From an uncultured Oscillospiraceae bacterium (GTDB lineage: Bacteria; Bacillota; Clostridia; Oscillospirales; Oscillospiraceae), in assembly GCA_934593275.1 (NCBI GenBank), contig CAKTQE010000038.1, forward strand, positions 1 to 20,750: DNA of 20,750 bases, in the 5' to 3' direction. The notes under the pieces are model-generated. The model had not been told where the DNA came from and did no database searches. It worked only from the letters and a program-made list of their open reading frames with translations. The position numbers were made by a program, and so were the translations under genes. Every line of letters starts with the position of its first letter. The first letter of the stretch is position 1. This document shows positions 7,046 to 13,825 of this stretch, piece after piece.

Positions 7046-7073
7046 TTGACTTTTTGCAAGGCTATGTTATAAT
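7046..7073 (+). promoter_or_regulatory. tRNA-Ala promoter
   Basis: TTGACT (7046-7051) and TATAAT (7068-7073) are 16 bp apart, ~34 nt before the tRNA. It is a near-consensus housekeeping promoter. Confidence 0.85.
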
Positions 7074-7106
7074 ATAGAAGCATTCAACGAATGCACAACT
7101 GCACAT

Positions 7107-7182
<76 letters not shown>

Positions 7183-7216
7183 AGTCCTGAAATCGTAAGG
7201 TTTCAGGGCTTTTTTG
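7183..7216 (+). terminator. tRNA-Ala terminator
   Basis: GTCCTGAAA pairs with TTTCAGGGC around an 8-nt loop, followed by six or more T. It is an intrinsic terminator 1 nt after CCA. Confidence 0.9.
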
Positions 7217-7306
7217 CACATAACAAGCACTGAAATAGTTCATTGTGCATACTTGCCTGAAAATCCAAGCTATTAGAAAAAGTGTCAATTAAGCCCTTTA
7301 ATTCCC

Positions 7307-7335
7307 TTGAAAAAGTGACAAAGCGATGGTATGAT
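7307..7335 (+). promoter_or_regulatory. Promoter of the first AAA/DUF4143 ATPase
   Basis: TTGAAA (7307-7312), a 17-bp spacer and TATGAT (7330-7335), ~39 nt before the start codon. Confidence 0.7.
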
Positions 7336-7373
7336 ATCCTTGGAAAACGCACAGAATCGATGTGGAGGTACTG

Positions 7374-8726
7374 ATGATGCTGAAACGAAAAATTGAAAAG
7401 GATATTATGCACTGGATCGACAGCAGCGACAAAGCTCTGCTGATCTATGGTGTCCGTCAGGCGGGGAAGACGTTTATCATCCGTGAGTGCCTGAGGGCGG
7501 CAGGTTGCGACTACATTGAGTTCAATCTGATCCGACAGCCGGAAATTGTGGGCATTTTGAGCGGTGCGGCAAGCATAGATGACCTGATTCTGAAGCTGTC
7601 GCTGTACAGTGATCAGAAAATCATCCCCGGAAAGACTTTCTTTTTCTTTGATGAAATTCAGAAATATAAGGAAATCGTTACAAAGATAAAGTTTCTCGTG
7701 GAGGATCAGCGATTCCGATACATTCTGTCCGGTTCCCTGCTGGGCGTGGAAATCGTGAATTTGAAGTCTGCACCGGTCGGCTATTTGCAGACGCTCAATA
7801 TGTATCCGCTGGATTTTGAGGAGTTCCTGCAAGTGTTCAATGTGGGCCAGCCTGTTTTGAAAATACTGCGGCAAGCATTTTCCACAAAAACACCTGTTGA
7901 CGAGATGATCCACTGTAAAATCATGGAAATGTTCAACCTCTATCTGATTATTGGCGGTATGCCTGCCGCAGTGGAAAAATACCGGACAACCGGCAACATT
8001 GACGATGTAATGGATGAACACAGAGCCATTATCGAACAGTATAAGCTGGATTTTACGCAGTATGAGGAGGAAAACCGCAAGCTGATCATTACACACATTT
8101 ATGAGCTGATTCCGGCAGAATTGAATGAGAAGAACAAGCGGTTTATGATTGCGGACATCAAGAAAGGGCTGCGCTATGACAGGGTAGAAGACAGCTTCAC
8201 ATGGCTTTGGAAAGCCGGTGTCGCTTTGGGCGTGTTTAACACGACAGAACCCACAGTGCCGCTTATGCTGAACGAAAAAAGCACGCTGTTCAAGCTGTTT
8301 TTGTCAGATGTGGGATTGCTCACCACCATATACGGAAAAGCCTGCAAATTGAAAATTGTCAGCAAGGAAAAGGATGTCAACAAAGGCGCCGTCTATGAGA
8401 ATGTGGTGGCCCAGGAACTTCATGCCCATGGCTATCCCCTGTACTATTACAACAGCAAAAAAAGGGGCGAGCTGGATTTTGTCATTGAACACGCCGGACG
8501 GGTGCTTCCCATTGAAGTGAAAAGCGGAAAGGACTATGAAAAACACTCGGCACTGGACAACGTAATGGCTGCCTGTGAATACGGAATCGAGGAAGCCTAT
8601 GTCTTTACCAACGATAACATAAAGGTGAATGGAAAGCTGACATACTTTCCGATCTATATGGTGATGTTCCTTCAAGATGAGCCGATCGGGTTTATCGACA
8701 TTTCTGTAGATAAATTCAAGCTGTGA
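7374..8726 (+). CDS. AAA ATPase with DUF4143 domain (ATPase 1)
   Basis: About 450 residues. Walker A GVRQAGKT at 26-33, Walker B FFFFDEIQ at 89-96, and a sensor-like YILSGSLLG near 116-124 define the AAA_14-type domain. The C-terminal DUF4143 part carries GELDFVIE...LPIEVKSGK, which resembles the D-x(n)-ExK pattern of PD-(D/E)xK nuclease folds. The function of the family is not established; members are frequent in accessory regions and have been proposed to be toxin- or defence-like. A GTG at 7362 is in frame, but GGAGG (7364-7368) lies 5-8 nt before ATG 7374/7377, so I use 7374. It has its own promoter and no obvious operon partner. A second, diverged member lies at 13826-15052. Confidence 0.9.
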   Translation: MMLKRKIEKDIMHWIDSSDKALLIYGVRQAGKTFIIRECLRAAGCDYIEFNLIRQPEIVGILSGAASIDDLILKLSLYSDQKIIPGKTFFFFDEIQKYKEIVTKIKFLVEDQRFRYILSGSLLGVEIVNLKSAPVGYLQTLNMYPLDFEEFLQVFNVGQPVLKILRQAFSTKTPVDEMIHCKIMEMFNLYLIIGGMPAAVEKYRTTGNIDDVMDEHRAIIEQYKLDFTQYEEENRKLIITHIYELIPAELNEKNKRFMIADIKKGLRYDRVEDSFTWLWKAGVALGVFNTTEPTVPLMLNEKSTLFKLFLSDVGLLTTIYGKACKLKIVSKEKDVNKGAVYENVVAQELHAHGYPLYYYNSKKRGELDFVIEHAGRVLPIEVKSGKDYEKHSALDNVMAACEYGIEEAYVFTNDNIKVNGKLTYFPIYMVMFLQDEPIGFIDISVDKFKL

Positions 8727-8904
8727 GCCATTGAAAACCGGAAGCATCACAACGGTAGCTGTGAATCTTCTTAAATACTTTTAGAACATAAGATGTTTCT
8801 TGAATCCTTACTAAATAAACGTCATTGATGTATCCAATATGGATTTGATGAATAATCTTAGCGTTTGGGTCTATTCCCATTAATAGGTGAGAGATATTAT
8901 CCAT
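8716..8904 (-). pseudogene. Truncated phosphotransferase-like fragment
   Basis: A 62-codon frame whose first ~48 residues (DPNAKIIHQIHIGYINDVYLV then YVLKVFKKI) resemble the N-terminal strand region of aminoglycoside/choline-type phosphotransferases, with the K of YVLKV as the ATP-binding lysine. The rest of such a protein (~200 residues, with the catalytic HxD) is missing. The frame runs into the 3' end of ATPase 1 and stops there, so it was probably cut when that gene arrived. Its ATG overlaps the Nudix stop, showing that it once was the next gene in that operon. The family call is tentative. Confidence 0.5.
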
Positions 8905-9340
8905 TTAGCAGCAACTGATTTAACTCGTATAACGCTGTTTGATCTAAGTCAAAATGAAGTTTTTCTTTTGCTTCCTGATATGTACACCATAAATAAGTGG
9001 TATGCTCGTCAGACAAGCGAATTTCACAGCTGTCAAGTTTAACGGAAAACGTAAATACTGGAATCACGTACCTTTTTCCCCAAGACTTTCTGGCTTTTTC
9101 TGAGAAATTATCTACTGAAACATAGCACATAGACTCCAGTTTGTTGTAAGTGTGATCCGAGCGAATAGCTGCTTCCTCAAATGCCTCTCTCCTTGCAGCA
9201 GAAAGAGCGTCTTCTCCTGTTTCACCTCCTCCAGCAATAAACTGCCAAACTCCCATATCTGCCCTTTTAAAAATGCAAAACAGAGGATTCTCAGATTTTG
9301 AGATGTAGGGAATAACTAAAACATTGTATGGTGCCCGCAT
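8897..9340 (-). CDS. Nudix hydrolase
   Basis: A 147-residue Nudix enzyme that would cleave a nucleoside diphosphate linked to another group. The Nudix box is GGETGE-x7-REAFEEAAI (about residues 38-59); the usual glycine near the end is replaced by alanine, while the REx2EE metal ligands are intact. The beginning MRAPYNVLVIPY is typical of the subgroup annotated as NTP pyrophosphatase, so I start at ATG 9340, which has GGAGG 8 nt upstream. An ATG at 9355 with GGAG is possible. It sits between remnants of a DegT-like gene (upstream) and a phosphotransferase-like gene (overlapping downstream). Substrate unknown. Confidence 0.87.
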   Translation of the reverse strand: MRAPYNVLVIPYISKSENPLFCIFKRADMGVWQFIAGGGETGEDALSAARREAFEEAAIRSDHTYNKLESMCYVSVDNFSEKARKSWGKRYVIPVFTFSVKLDSCEIRLSDEHTTYLWCTYQEAKEKLHFDLDQTALYELNQLLLNG

Positions 9341-9357
9341 AACTTCAACCTCCATTT

Positions 9358-9575
9358 CTAATCTCCATTTTGAAGCGAATATACAGTATCGATAAATTGT
9401 TGACTGATATATTTTTTCTCTTTATTTGTCATTGCCGGGTGTATTGGCAGACAAATAATTCTCTCTCCAATTCTCTCTGACTTTGGCAAATTTGAGATAT
9501 CGCAATTTGTAGCAATAAAACTTTTTCGTCCCAATAAGTACCTCCAAGACTTTATGTTCAAACTTGCTGGCGAGT
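9358..9575 (-). pseudogene. C-terminal remnant of a DegT/DnrJ/EryC1-type aminotransferase
   Basis: The last ~60 codons of a frame, with LPKSERIGERIICLPIHPAM followed by T-rich helix sequence, match the closing segment of DegT-family PLP sugar aminotransferases (L-P-x-x-E-R-I-x-x-R-x-x-x-L-P-I-H-P). The N-terminal ~300 residues, including the PLP lysine, are absent: sequence switches to the repeat element at 9576. It ends 3 nt before the alternative Nudix start, so the two were one operon. Clearly non-functional as it stands. Confidence 0.6.
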
Positions 9576-9788
9576 CCACAGGGGATAACCGCATTAGCGG
9601 CGCAAGGGGGTGCAGTCCCCTTGACGGAAGGTCGTGACGAAACATTCTCGGGCGGGCAGTTTTCTTCTGCTGACCGGGAATGAAGCGAACAAGGGCGCAC
9701 GATACTCCCGACAGGTGAGTATAGAAGTGCGCCCTTTCGTTCCTAAAGGATTTTGTTCCGCTTAGCTCCTCGACAAACTGGAATTTCA
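9576..9788 (-). repeat. Outer inverted-repeat element, copy 1
   Basis: A 213-bp element that recurs inverted at 13381-13586. Read on the - strand it starts TGAAATTCCAGTTTGTCGA and ends GGTTATCCCCTGTGG. It is full of stems: GGGCGCAC...GTGCGCCC, CAAGGGG...CCCCTTG, CCGCATTAGCGG. It begins 28 nt past the lipoprotein stop codon and its far end truncates the DegT-like gene. Short open frames through it are not credible genes. It may be a structured RNA or a miniature mobile element. Confidence 0.85.
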
Positions 9789-9815
9789 CGTTGCAATTCA
9801 ATCACGATACAGCTT

Positions 9816-10424
9816 TTAGGATATAGGATACTCATGCCATTCCACATTGCTTTTTAGGTCTTGATTTTCCTTTTCGGCATTGTATTCTTCTTGTGTGACT
9901 TTTTTGCCGTTTATCATGAAATTATCCATGGTGTATGCCTGCCCTGTGGCAGATAAGACATCCGTTATAACAAGGCCGTCTTGCGTGAAGCCGATAGTCG
10001 CAACGGCCTCCTTTGAACCCAAATCATTGGAATAGATAAAGGTGCCATCCGTTTTGAGGTTTTCAAATGTACGATAGTCTGTCCGATAGCCATACACATG
10101 GTCATCACGACTATGAAGAACTAAATATCCTCCGGTATCGCCAGCCGCACCACAAACAAAAACGACCGCTTCTTCACTACCGTCACCGTCCAAATCAATC
10201 ACCGCATAGTTTTGAATAGCCATATAGGCATCATCGGAATTAAACAAAGATGGAATATCGGCTATATTAACAGAAGCAAAATCAGAGCCACCATTAGCAG
10301 CATAATAGAACGGTTGATTGCCCTTCAAAACATCTTGAATACTAGCTGGTGTCGAATTACTTGAACAACTAACCAATGCTAAAACACCAACCAATGCCAA
10401 AACGAATGTTATCAACTTTTTCAT
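9816..10424 (-). CDS. Putative secreted lipoprotein, unknown function
   Basis: A 202-residue protein with a type II signal peptide: MKK, a hydrophobic stretch, then the lipobox LVSC with Cys20. The mature part has AVIDLDGDGSEEAVVFV (about residues 74-90), a DxDxDG calcium-loop-like motif seen in VCBS/FG-GAP-type and small clostridial lipoproteins. I do not recognise a specific family. The ATG at 10424 is chosen because the signal peptide begins there with AGAGGTG 5 nt upstream; the frame is open to 10490 across the promoter. It is flanked by the inner repeat (its promoter) and the outer repeat (after its stop), as is the peptidase E gene in mirror orientation. Confidence 0.8.
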   Translation of the reverse strand: MKKLITFVLALVGVLALVSCSSNSTPASIQDVLKGNQPFYYAANGGSDFASVNIADIPSLFNSDDAYMAIQNYAVIDLDGDGSEEAVVFVCGAAGDTGGYLVLHSRDDHVYGYRTDYRTFENLKTDGTFIYSNDLGSKEAVATIGFTQDGLVITDVLSATGQAYTMDNFMINGKKVTQEEYNAEKENQDLKSNVEWHEYPIS

Positions 10425-10470
10425 AACAACACCTCTGCCAAATTCTAATTTTCCATTTGCTTTACCTGCG

Positions 10471-10557
10471 TAAATTATACCATAAAACATGTAAACAATT
10501 CTACCGCAACTTTGAAATATGTGAGAAAAGTCCGAACAGTTTTCCGCCCGGACTTTC
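10471..10557 (-). repeat. Inner inverted-repeat element, copy 1 (hairpin plus promoter)
   Basis: An 87-bp element, inverted relative to 12646-12730. Read on the - strand it has a hairpin (AAAGTCCG...CGGACTTT, 10527-10556), then GCGGTAGAATTGTTTACATG, then TGGTATAAT (10474-10482), an extended -10. It therefore joins a terminator-like hairpin to the lipoprotein promoter. Confidence 0.85.
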
Positions 10558-10654
10558 TCGGTAAGTATTCAAGAAGTCATGAAGTTGAGAGCATCATCGA
10601 AGTGGGCAGAAAAGTTATCTTATCATATCGGCTGTAACTTTTTTATAAACGCTA

Positions 10655-10695
10655 TTGACAACGCTGTTTTAACTGTATATAATGAAAATATACAG
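10655..10695 (+). promoter_or_regulatory. Promoter and operator of the gntR-ABC operon
   Basis: Consensus TTGACA (10655-10660), 17-bp spacer, TATAAT (10678-10683). A perfect inverted repeat CTGTATAT-7-ATATACAG (10673-10695) covers the -10 and the start region. This is the expected position for a YtrA-type GntR operator, so autorepression is likely. The promoter also rules out the ATG at 10682 as the start. Confidence 0.8.
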
Positions 10696-10714
10696 AATTA
10701 ACAGAGGTGATGGC

Positions 10715-11092
10715 GTGAATATTTTGATTGACAATAAAAGCGGAACACCGATTTACGAGCAGATCTATTCTCAGATCAAAAGTCAGATTATCAGCGGCGC
10801 ACTAAAGCAGGACGAATTGCTGCCGTCGATACGAGGTCTTGCGAAGGATCTTCGTATAAGCTTTATTACGACAAAGCGTGCATATGAAGAACTGGAAAGG
10901 GAGGGCTTTATTTACACGTTGCCTGCGAAGGGGTGCTATGTGGCTCCTAAAAACATAGAGCTGCTGCGAGAAGAAAATCTGAAAAAGATTGAAGAATATG
11001 TTGATGAGATTGTCAAACTCGCTGTTTCCTGCAATCTAAGCAAACAGGAAATTATAGAAATGGTCAATTTCAGCCTGGAGGAACAACCATGA
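10715..11092 (+). CDS. GntR-family transcriptional regulator (YtrA type)
   Basis: A 125-residue short GntR regulator: winged-helix domain of ~75 residues (GTPIYEQIYSQIKSQIISGA, then LPSIRGLAKDLRISFITTKR and YEELEREGFIYTLPAKGCYV) plus a short helical tail, as in the YtrA subfamily that controls ABC operons. The GTG start at 10715 has AGAGGTGA just upstream and gives the usual NILIDNKSGTPIYEQI beginning; the ATG at 10682 lies inside the -10 box. Its stop overlaps the ABC ATPase start (ATGA). It probably binds the palindrome at 10673-10695. Confidence 0.93.
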   Translation: MNILIDNKSGTPIYEQIYSQIKSQIISGALKQDELLPSIRGLAKDLRISFITTKRAYEELEREGFIYTLPAKGCYVAPKNIELLREENLKKIEEYVDEIVKLAVSCNLSKQEIIEMVNFSLEEQP

Positions 11093-11931
11093 ACGCACTT
11101 GAAATCAAGAACCTTACGAAATCATACCCCGACTTTACGCTCGACAACATCAATCTGACATTGCCGAGTGGCTGTATTATGGGGCTTGTTGGCGAGAATG
11201 GTGCCGGTAAAAGCACCACCATAAAGCTCATTCTTGATATGATTCACAAAGACAGTGGCAGTGTTACCATCCTTGGAAAGGACAACGGGGACAATATGAA
11301 ACTTACAAAAGAGGATATCGGCGTTGTGCTGGACGAGGTGGGTATCCCTGAATGTTTAACCGTTGATCAGGTCGGAAAGGTCATGAAGCATACCTTTCAA
11401 AACTGGAACGATGCCGAATATTCCCGGCTGGTGCAGAAACTTGCGCTGCCGGACAAAAAGCAGTTCAAAGAATTTTCTCGCGGAATGAAGATGAAGCTGG
11501 GAATTGCCATTGCGATGTCTCATAACAGTAAGCTGCTGATTCTGGATGAAGCGACATCAGGGCTTGACCCAGTGGTTCGTGATGAAGTTGTTGAGATGTT
11601 TAACGAGTTCACAAGAGATGAAAGCCACTCGATTCTCATGTCTTCTCACATTGTCACTGATTTGGAAAAGCTTTGCGATTATATCGTATTTTTACATAAA
11701 GGGAAGCTTTTGCTGTGTGAAGAAAAAGATTTATTGCTGGAAGAATATGGTCTTGTTCATTGTTCCGTTGATGAATTTCAGACGATTCCATTCAATGCCG
11801 TTAAGTATAAAAAAGAAAATGCTTACGGCGTGGAAGCAATGGTGCTGAGAAATGCTGTTCCTTCCGATATTCGTATCAGCCCCATCAGCATCGAAGAACT
11901 GTTTGTATTTATGGTTAAGGAGGCGAAATAA
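11089..11931 (+). CDS. ABC transporter ATP-binding protein (YtrB-like)
   Basis: A 280-residue ATPase. Walker A GENGAGKST at 35-43, signature FSRGMKMKLGIA about 129-140, Walker B LLILDEATSGLDP about 149-161, and the H-loop SSHIVTD. A ~75-residue C-terminal extension follows the core, as in YtrB/BcrA-like exporters. It pairs with the permease at 11933. The start overlaps the regulator stop by 4 nt, with GGAGG 7 nt upstream. Substrate is unknown; relatives respond to cell-wall antibiotics, but that is family knowledge, not evidence here. Confidence 0.94.
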   Translation: MNALEIKNLTKSYPDFTLDNINLTLPSGCIMGLVGENGAGKSTTIKLILDMIHKDSGSVTILGKDNGDNMKLTKEDIGVVLDEVGIPECLTVDQVGKVMKHTFQNWNDAEYSRLVQKLALPDKKQFKEFSRGMKMKLGIAIAMSHNSKLLILDEATSGLDPVVRDEVVEMFNEFTRDESHSILMSSHIVTDLEKLCDYIVFLHKGKLLLCEEKDLLLEEYGLVHCSVDEFQTIPFNAVKYKKENAYGVEAMVLRNAVPSDIRISPISIEELFVFMVKEAK

Positions 11932-11932
11932 T

Positions 11933-12562
11933 ATGAGGGGACTTCTATTGAAGGATTGGTATATGATGCAGAAGTATTGCAGAGCATACATTCTCATTAC
12001 CGCTGTTTTTATTGGGGTATCCCTTGCAAATGGTGAGAATTTGTTCTTTACATTCTATCCCTGTATGCTGTGCGGTATGATCCCTGTTACTCTGCTTGGA
12101 TATGATGAACGCAGCGGGTGGATGCAGTACAGCGGAACAATGCCCTATACAAAGGAACAAATCGTTTCTGAAAAATACATAATCGGAATACTTGTTCAAC
12201 TAACGGTGCTGCTCGTTACGGGAATTGCACAAGTAACAAAAATGATGATTACTGGGTGTTTTGCTTTTGAAAAGTTTGCCGTCCTGATGCTGTTGATGCT
12301 GGTCGTATCCATGCTTGCGCCCTCCATATCGCTCCCGTTTATATTTAAACTGGGCGTGGAAAAAGGAAGGACTGCTTACTATGTGATGATCGGTTTTGTA
12401 TGCGGTGCAAGTGTTTTGGCATCCGGTTTCTTCAGGGGGCAGCTTGGGATAGAAATCAAACCCAACCTGGTGTTGGCAATACTTGCTGCTGCCGGAGTCG
12501 GAGTATATGCACTTTCCTGGCGTATGGCCATCGCTTTTTATGAAAAGCGTGAGATACAATAA
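11933..12562 (+). CDS. ABC-2 type permease
   Basis: A 209-residue membrane protein with about six hydrophobic segments (for example ILITAVFIGVSLANG, MLCGMIPVTLLGY, and LVLAILAAAGVGVYALSW). MRGLLLKDWYMM with a DERSGWMQYSGTMPYTKEQI loop is typical of the clostridial ABC2_membrane_5-type permeases that partner YtrA/B-like genes. The ATG at 11933 lies 1 nt after the ATPase stop and has AAGGAGG 9 nt upstream; a longer in-frame extension to 11852 would overlap the ATPase and is rejected. It is the last gene of the three-gene operon. Confidence 0.9.
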   Translation: MRGLLLKDWYMMQKYCRAYILITAVFIGVSLANGENLFFTFYPCMLCGMIPVTLLGYDERSGWMQYSGTMPYTKEQIVSEKYIIGILVQLTVLLVTGIAQVTKMMITGCFAFEKFAVLMLLMLVVSMLAPSISLPFIFKLGVEKGRTAYYVMIGFVCGASVLASGFFRGQLGIEIKPNLVLAILAAAGVGVYALSWRMAIAFYEKREIQ

Positions 12563-12645
12563 CAAACCGTGGATGGGACAGGTAAACATGTCGCTCATTT
12601 TTTGCATAATTTATCGTAAAGGGACCCCGATAGGTTGGTAAAACG

Positions 12646-12730
12646 GAAGTCCGGGCAGAAAACTGTTCGGACTTTTTTCATACAGTCCAAAGCTGCGGTA
12701 GAATTGTTCACAAGTTTATGGTATAAATTA
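12646..12730 (+). repeat. Inner inverted-repeat element, copy 2 (terminator plus promoter)
   Basis: An 85-bp counterpart of 10471-10557 in opposite orientation. AAGTCCG (12647-12653) pairs with CGGACTT (12668-12674) followed by six T: a good terminator for the ABC operon. Then GCGGTAGAATTGTTCACAAG and TGGTATAAA (12719-12727), an extended -10 for the peptidase-like gene. Confidence 0.85.
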
Positions 12731-12776
12731 AACACGAAATTGAGCAACAAATCGAGATTTATTAAGGAGGATATGG

Positions 12777-13378
12777 ATGAAACTGTTTTTATGTTCGCAC
12801 TTTTCAAGTGTAGGAAGTTTGATAAAAGAAGAAATTGATAACAAAAAGTCGCATTTATTCCAACAGCATCGCTGCGTGAAGGCTACACCGGTTATGTCGG
12901 CTCGGCTCGAAAGCTATTTAATAAACTGGGAGCAGCCGTAACTGAAATTGATATTTCAACGGAGGCTTATTCAACGATACAATCTGTTTTTGAAGATACG
13001 GATGTGATCTATTTTACCGGTGGAAATTCTTTCTTCCTTATGGATCAGCTCCGTAAAACGGGAACGGATGAGCTATTGAAGAAGGAATTGGCAAAAGGAA
13101 AACTGATGATCGGTGAATCGGCGGGTGCGATTATATGCGCTCCAACTATCCAATATATTGAACAAATGGATGAAAAGCCGGAGGACTACTCACAAGAAGA
13201 TGATGCAGGGCTTGATTTGATTGATTTCTATGTTCTTCCGCATTATCTTACAGCACCATTTAAGAAAGTTACCGAGAAAATAATGACTGAATTTTCGGAT
13301 TTGAATCTATGCCCAATTAACAACCGTCAGGGAATTGTAATTGATGGTGAAGGTTCAAAGGTTATTTGCAAAGACTAA
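12777..13378 (+). pseudogene. Peptidase E-like (S51) gene with a -1 frameshift
   Basis: The frame from ATG 12777 (AAGGAGG 6 nt upstream) reads MKLFLCSHFSSVGSLIKEEI and goes out of phase at C-AAA-AAG (12842-12848). Moving back one base restores VAFIPTASLREGYTG and then the rest to 13378. IYFTGGNSFFL and the catalytic-Ser nucleophile elbow IGESAGAI mark the peptidase S51 / class I glutamine amidotransferase-like fold; a normal length of ~200 residues is kept. Either a one-base deletion killed it, the base is a sequencing error in an A run, or the A5G run allows -1 slippage. Only one indel is seen and motifs are intact, so decay is recent at most. Confidence 0.75.
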
Positions 13379-13380
13379 TT

Positions 13381-13586
13381 TGAAAATTCCAGTTTGTCGA
13401 ACTGATAAAATCCCTTTAGGAACGAAAGGGCGCACTTCTATACGCTCCTGTCGAGAGCATCGTGCGCCCTGGGTCGCTTCATTCCCGGTCAGCAGAAGAA
13501 AACTGCCCGACCGAGAATGTTTCGTCACTTTGTTCCGTCAAGGTGGCTACACCCCCTTGCGCCGCTAATGCGGCTATCCCCTGTGG
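13381..13586 (+). repeat. Outer inverted-repeat element, copy 2
   Basis: A 206-bp copy of 9576-9788 in opposite orientation, starting 2 nt after the peptidase E stop (TGAAAATTCCAGTTTGTCGA) and ending CTATCCCCTGTGG. The stems GGGCGCAC/GTGCGCCC and the CCGCTAATGCGG palindrome are kept. It differs by a short deletion near the start and scattered substitutions, so it is not a recent exact copy. Confidence 0.85.
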
Positions 13587-13714
13587 TGGATGCGGGAGCG
13601 GCAGCTGCTACGATGGTGTGGAGCTATATCGGAGAGCGGATTTTCAATATGCTCATTTTCGTAGGGTCTGTAAAGATGGCAGATCGGGTCGTGCGGGAGA
13701 TGATGGGACTATAG
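13587..13714 (+). pseudogene. 3' fragment of an unrecognised gene
   Basis: Directly after the repeat an open frame continues as DAGAAAATMVWSYIGERIFN followed by a mixed hydrophobic/basic helix and ends at TAG 13714. It has no start codon of its own outside the repeat, no ribosome site, and no family I recognise. Its position mirrors the DegT remnant beyond the other repeat copy: in both cases a 5'-truncated gene abuts the CCCCTGTGG end. It may equally be noncoding. Confidence 0.3.
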
Positions 13715-13718
13715 TCAG

Positions 13719-13752
13719 GTCGAAAACTGTCGTTTTCAGAACAGTTTTCGAC
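13719..13752. repeat. Perfect 11-bp inverted repeat
   Basis: GTCGAAAACTG (13719-13729) and CAGTTTTCGAC (13742-13752) flank 12 bases. A partial third copy (TTCAAAACTG) sits at 13760-13769, touching the -35 of the next gene. It could be a terminator for leftward or rightward transcripts without a T tract, or an operator. Confidence 0.55.
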
Positions 13753-13769
13753 TTGCAAGTTCAAAACTG

Positions 13770-13797
13770 TTGACATTGCGTTACTCCGGGGTATAAT
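13770..13797 (+). promoter_or_regulatory. Promoter of the second AAA/DUF4143 ATPase
   Basis: Consensus TTGACA (13770-13775), 16-bp spacer, consensus TATAAT (13792-13797), ~28 nt before the start codon. Confidence 0.85.
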
Positions 13798-13825
13798 AAA
13801 AGAAAAGCCATGGAGGTATGCGGCA

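Noticed and set aside
9422..9700. A 92-codon frame across the DegT remnant and the outer repeat
   Set aside because: It is out of frame with the DegT-like C-terminus and mainly encodes the repeat.
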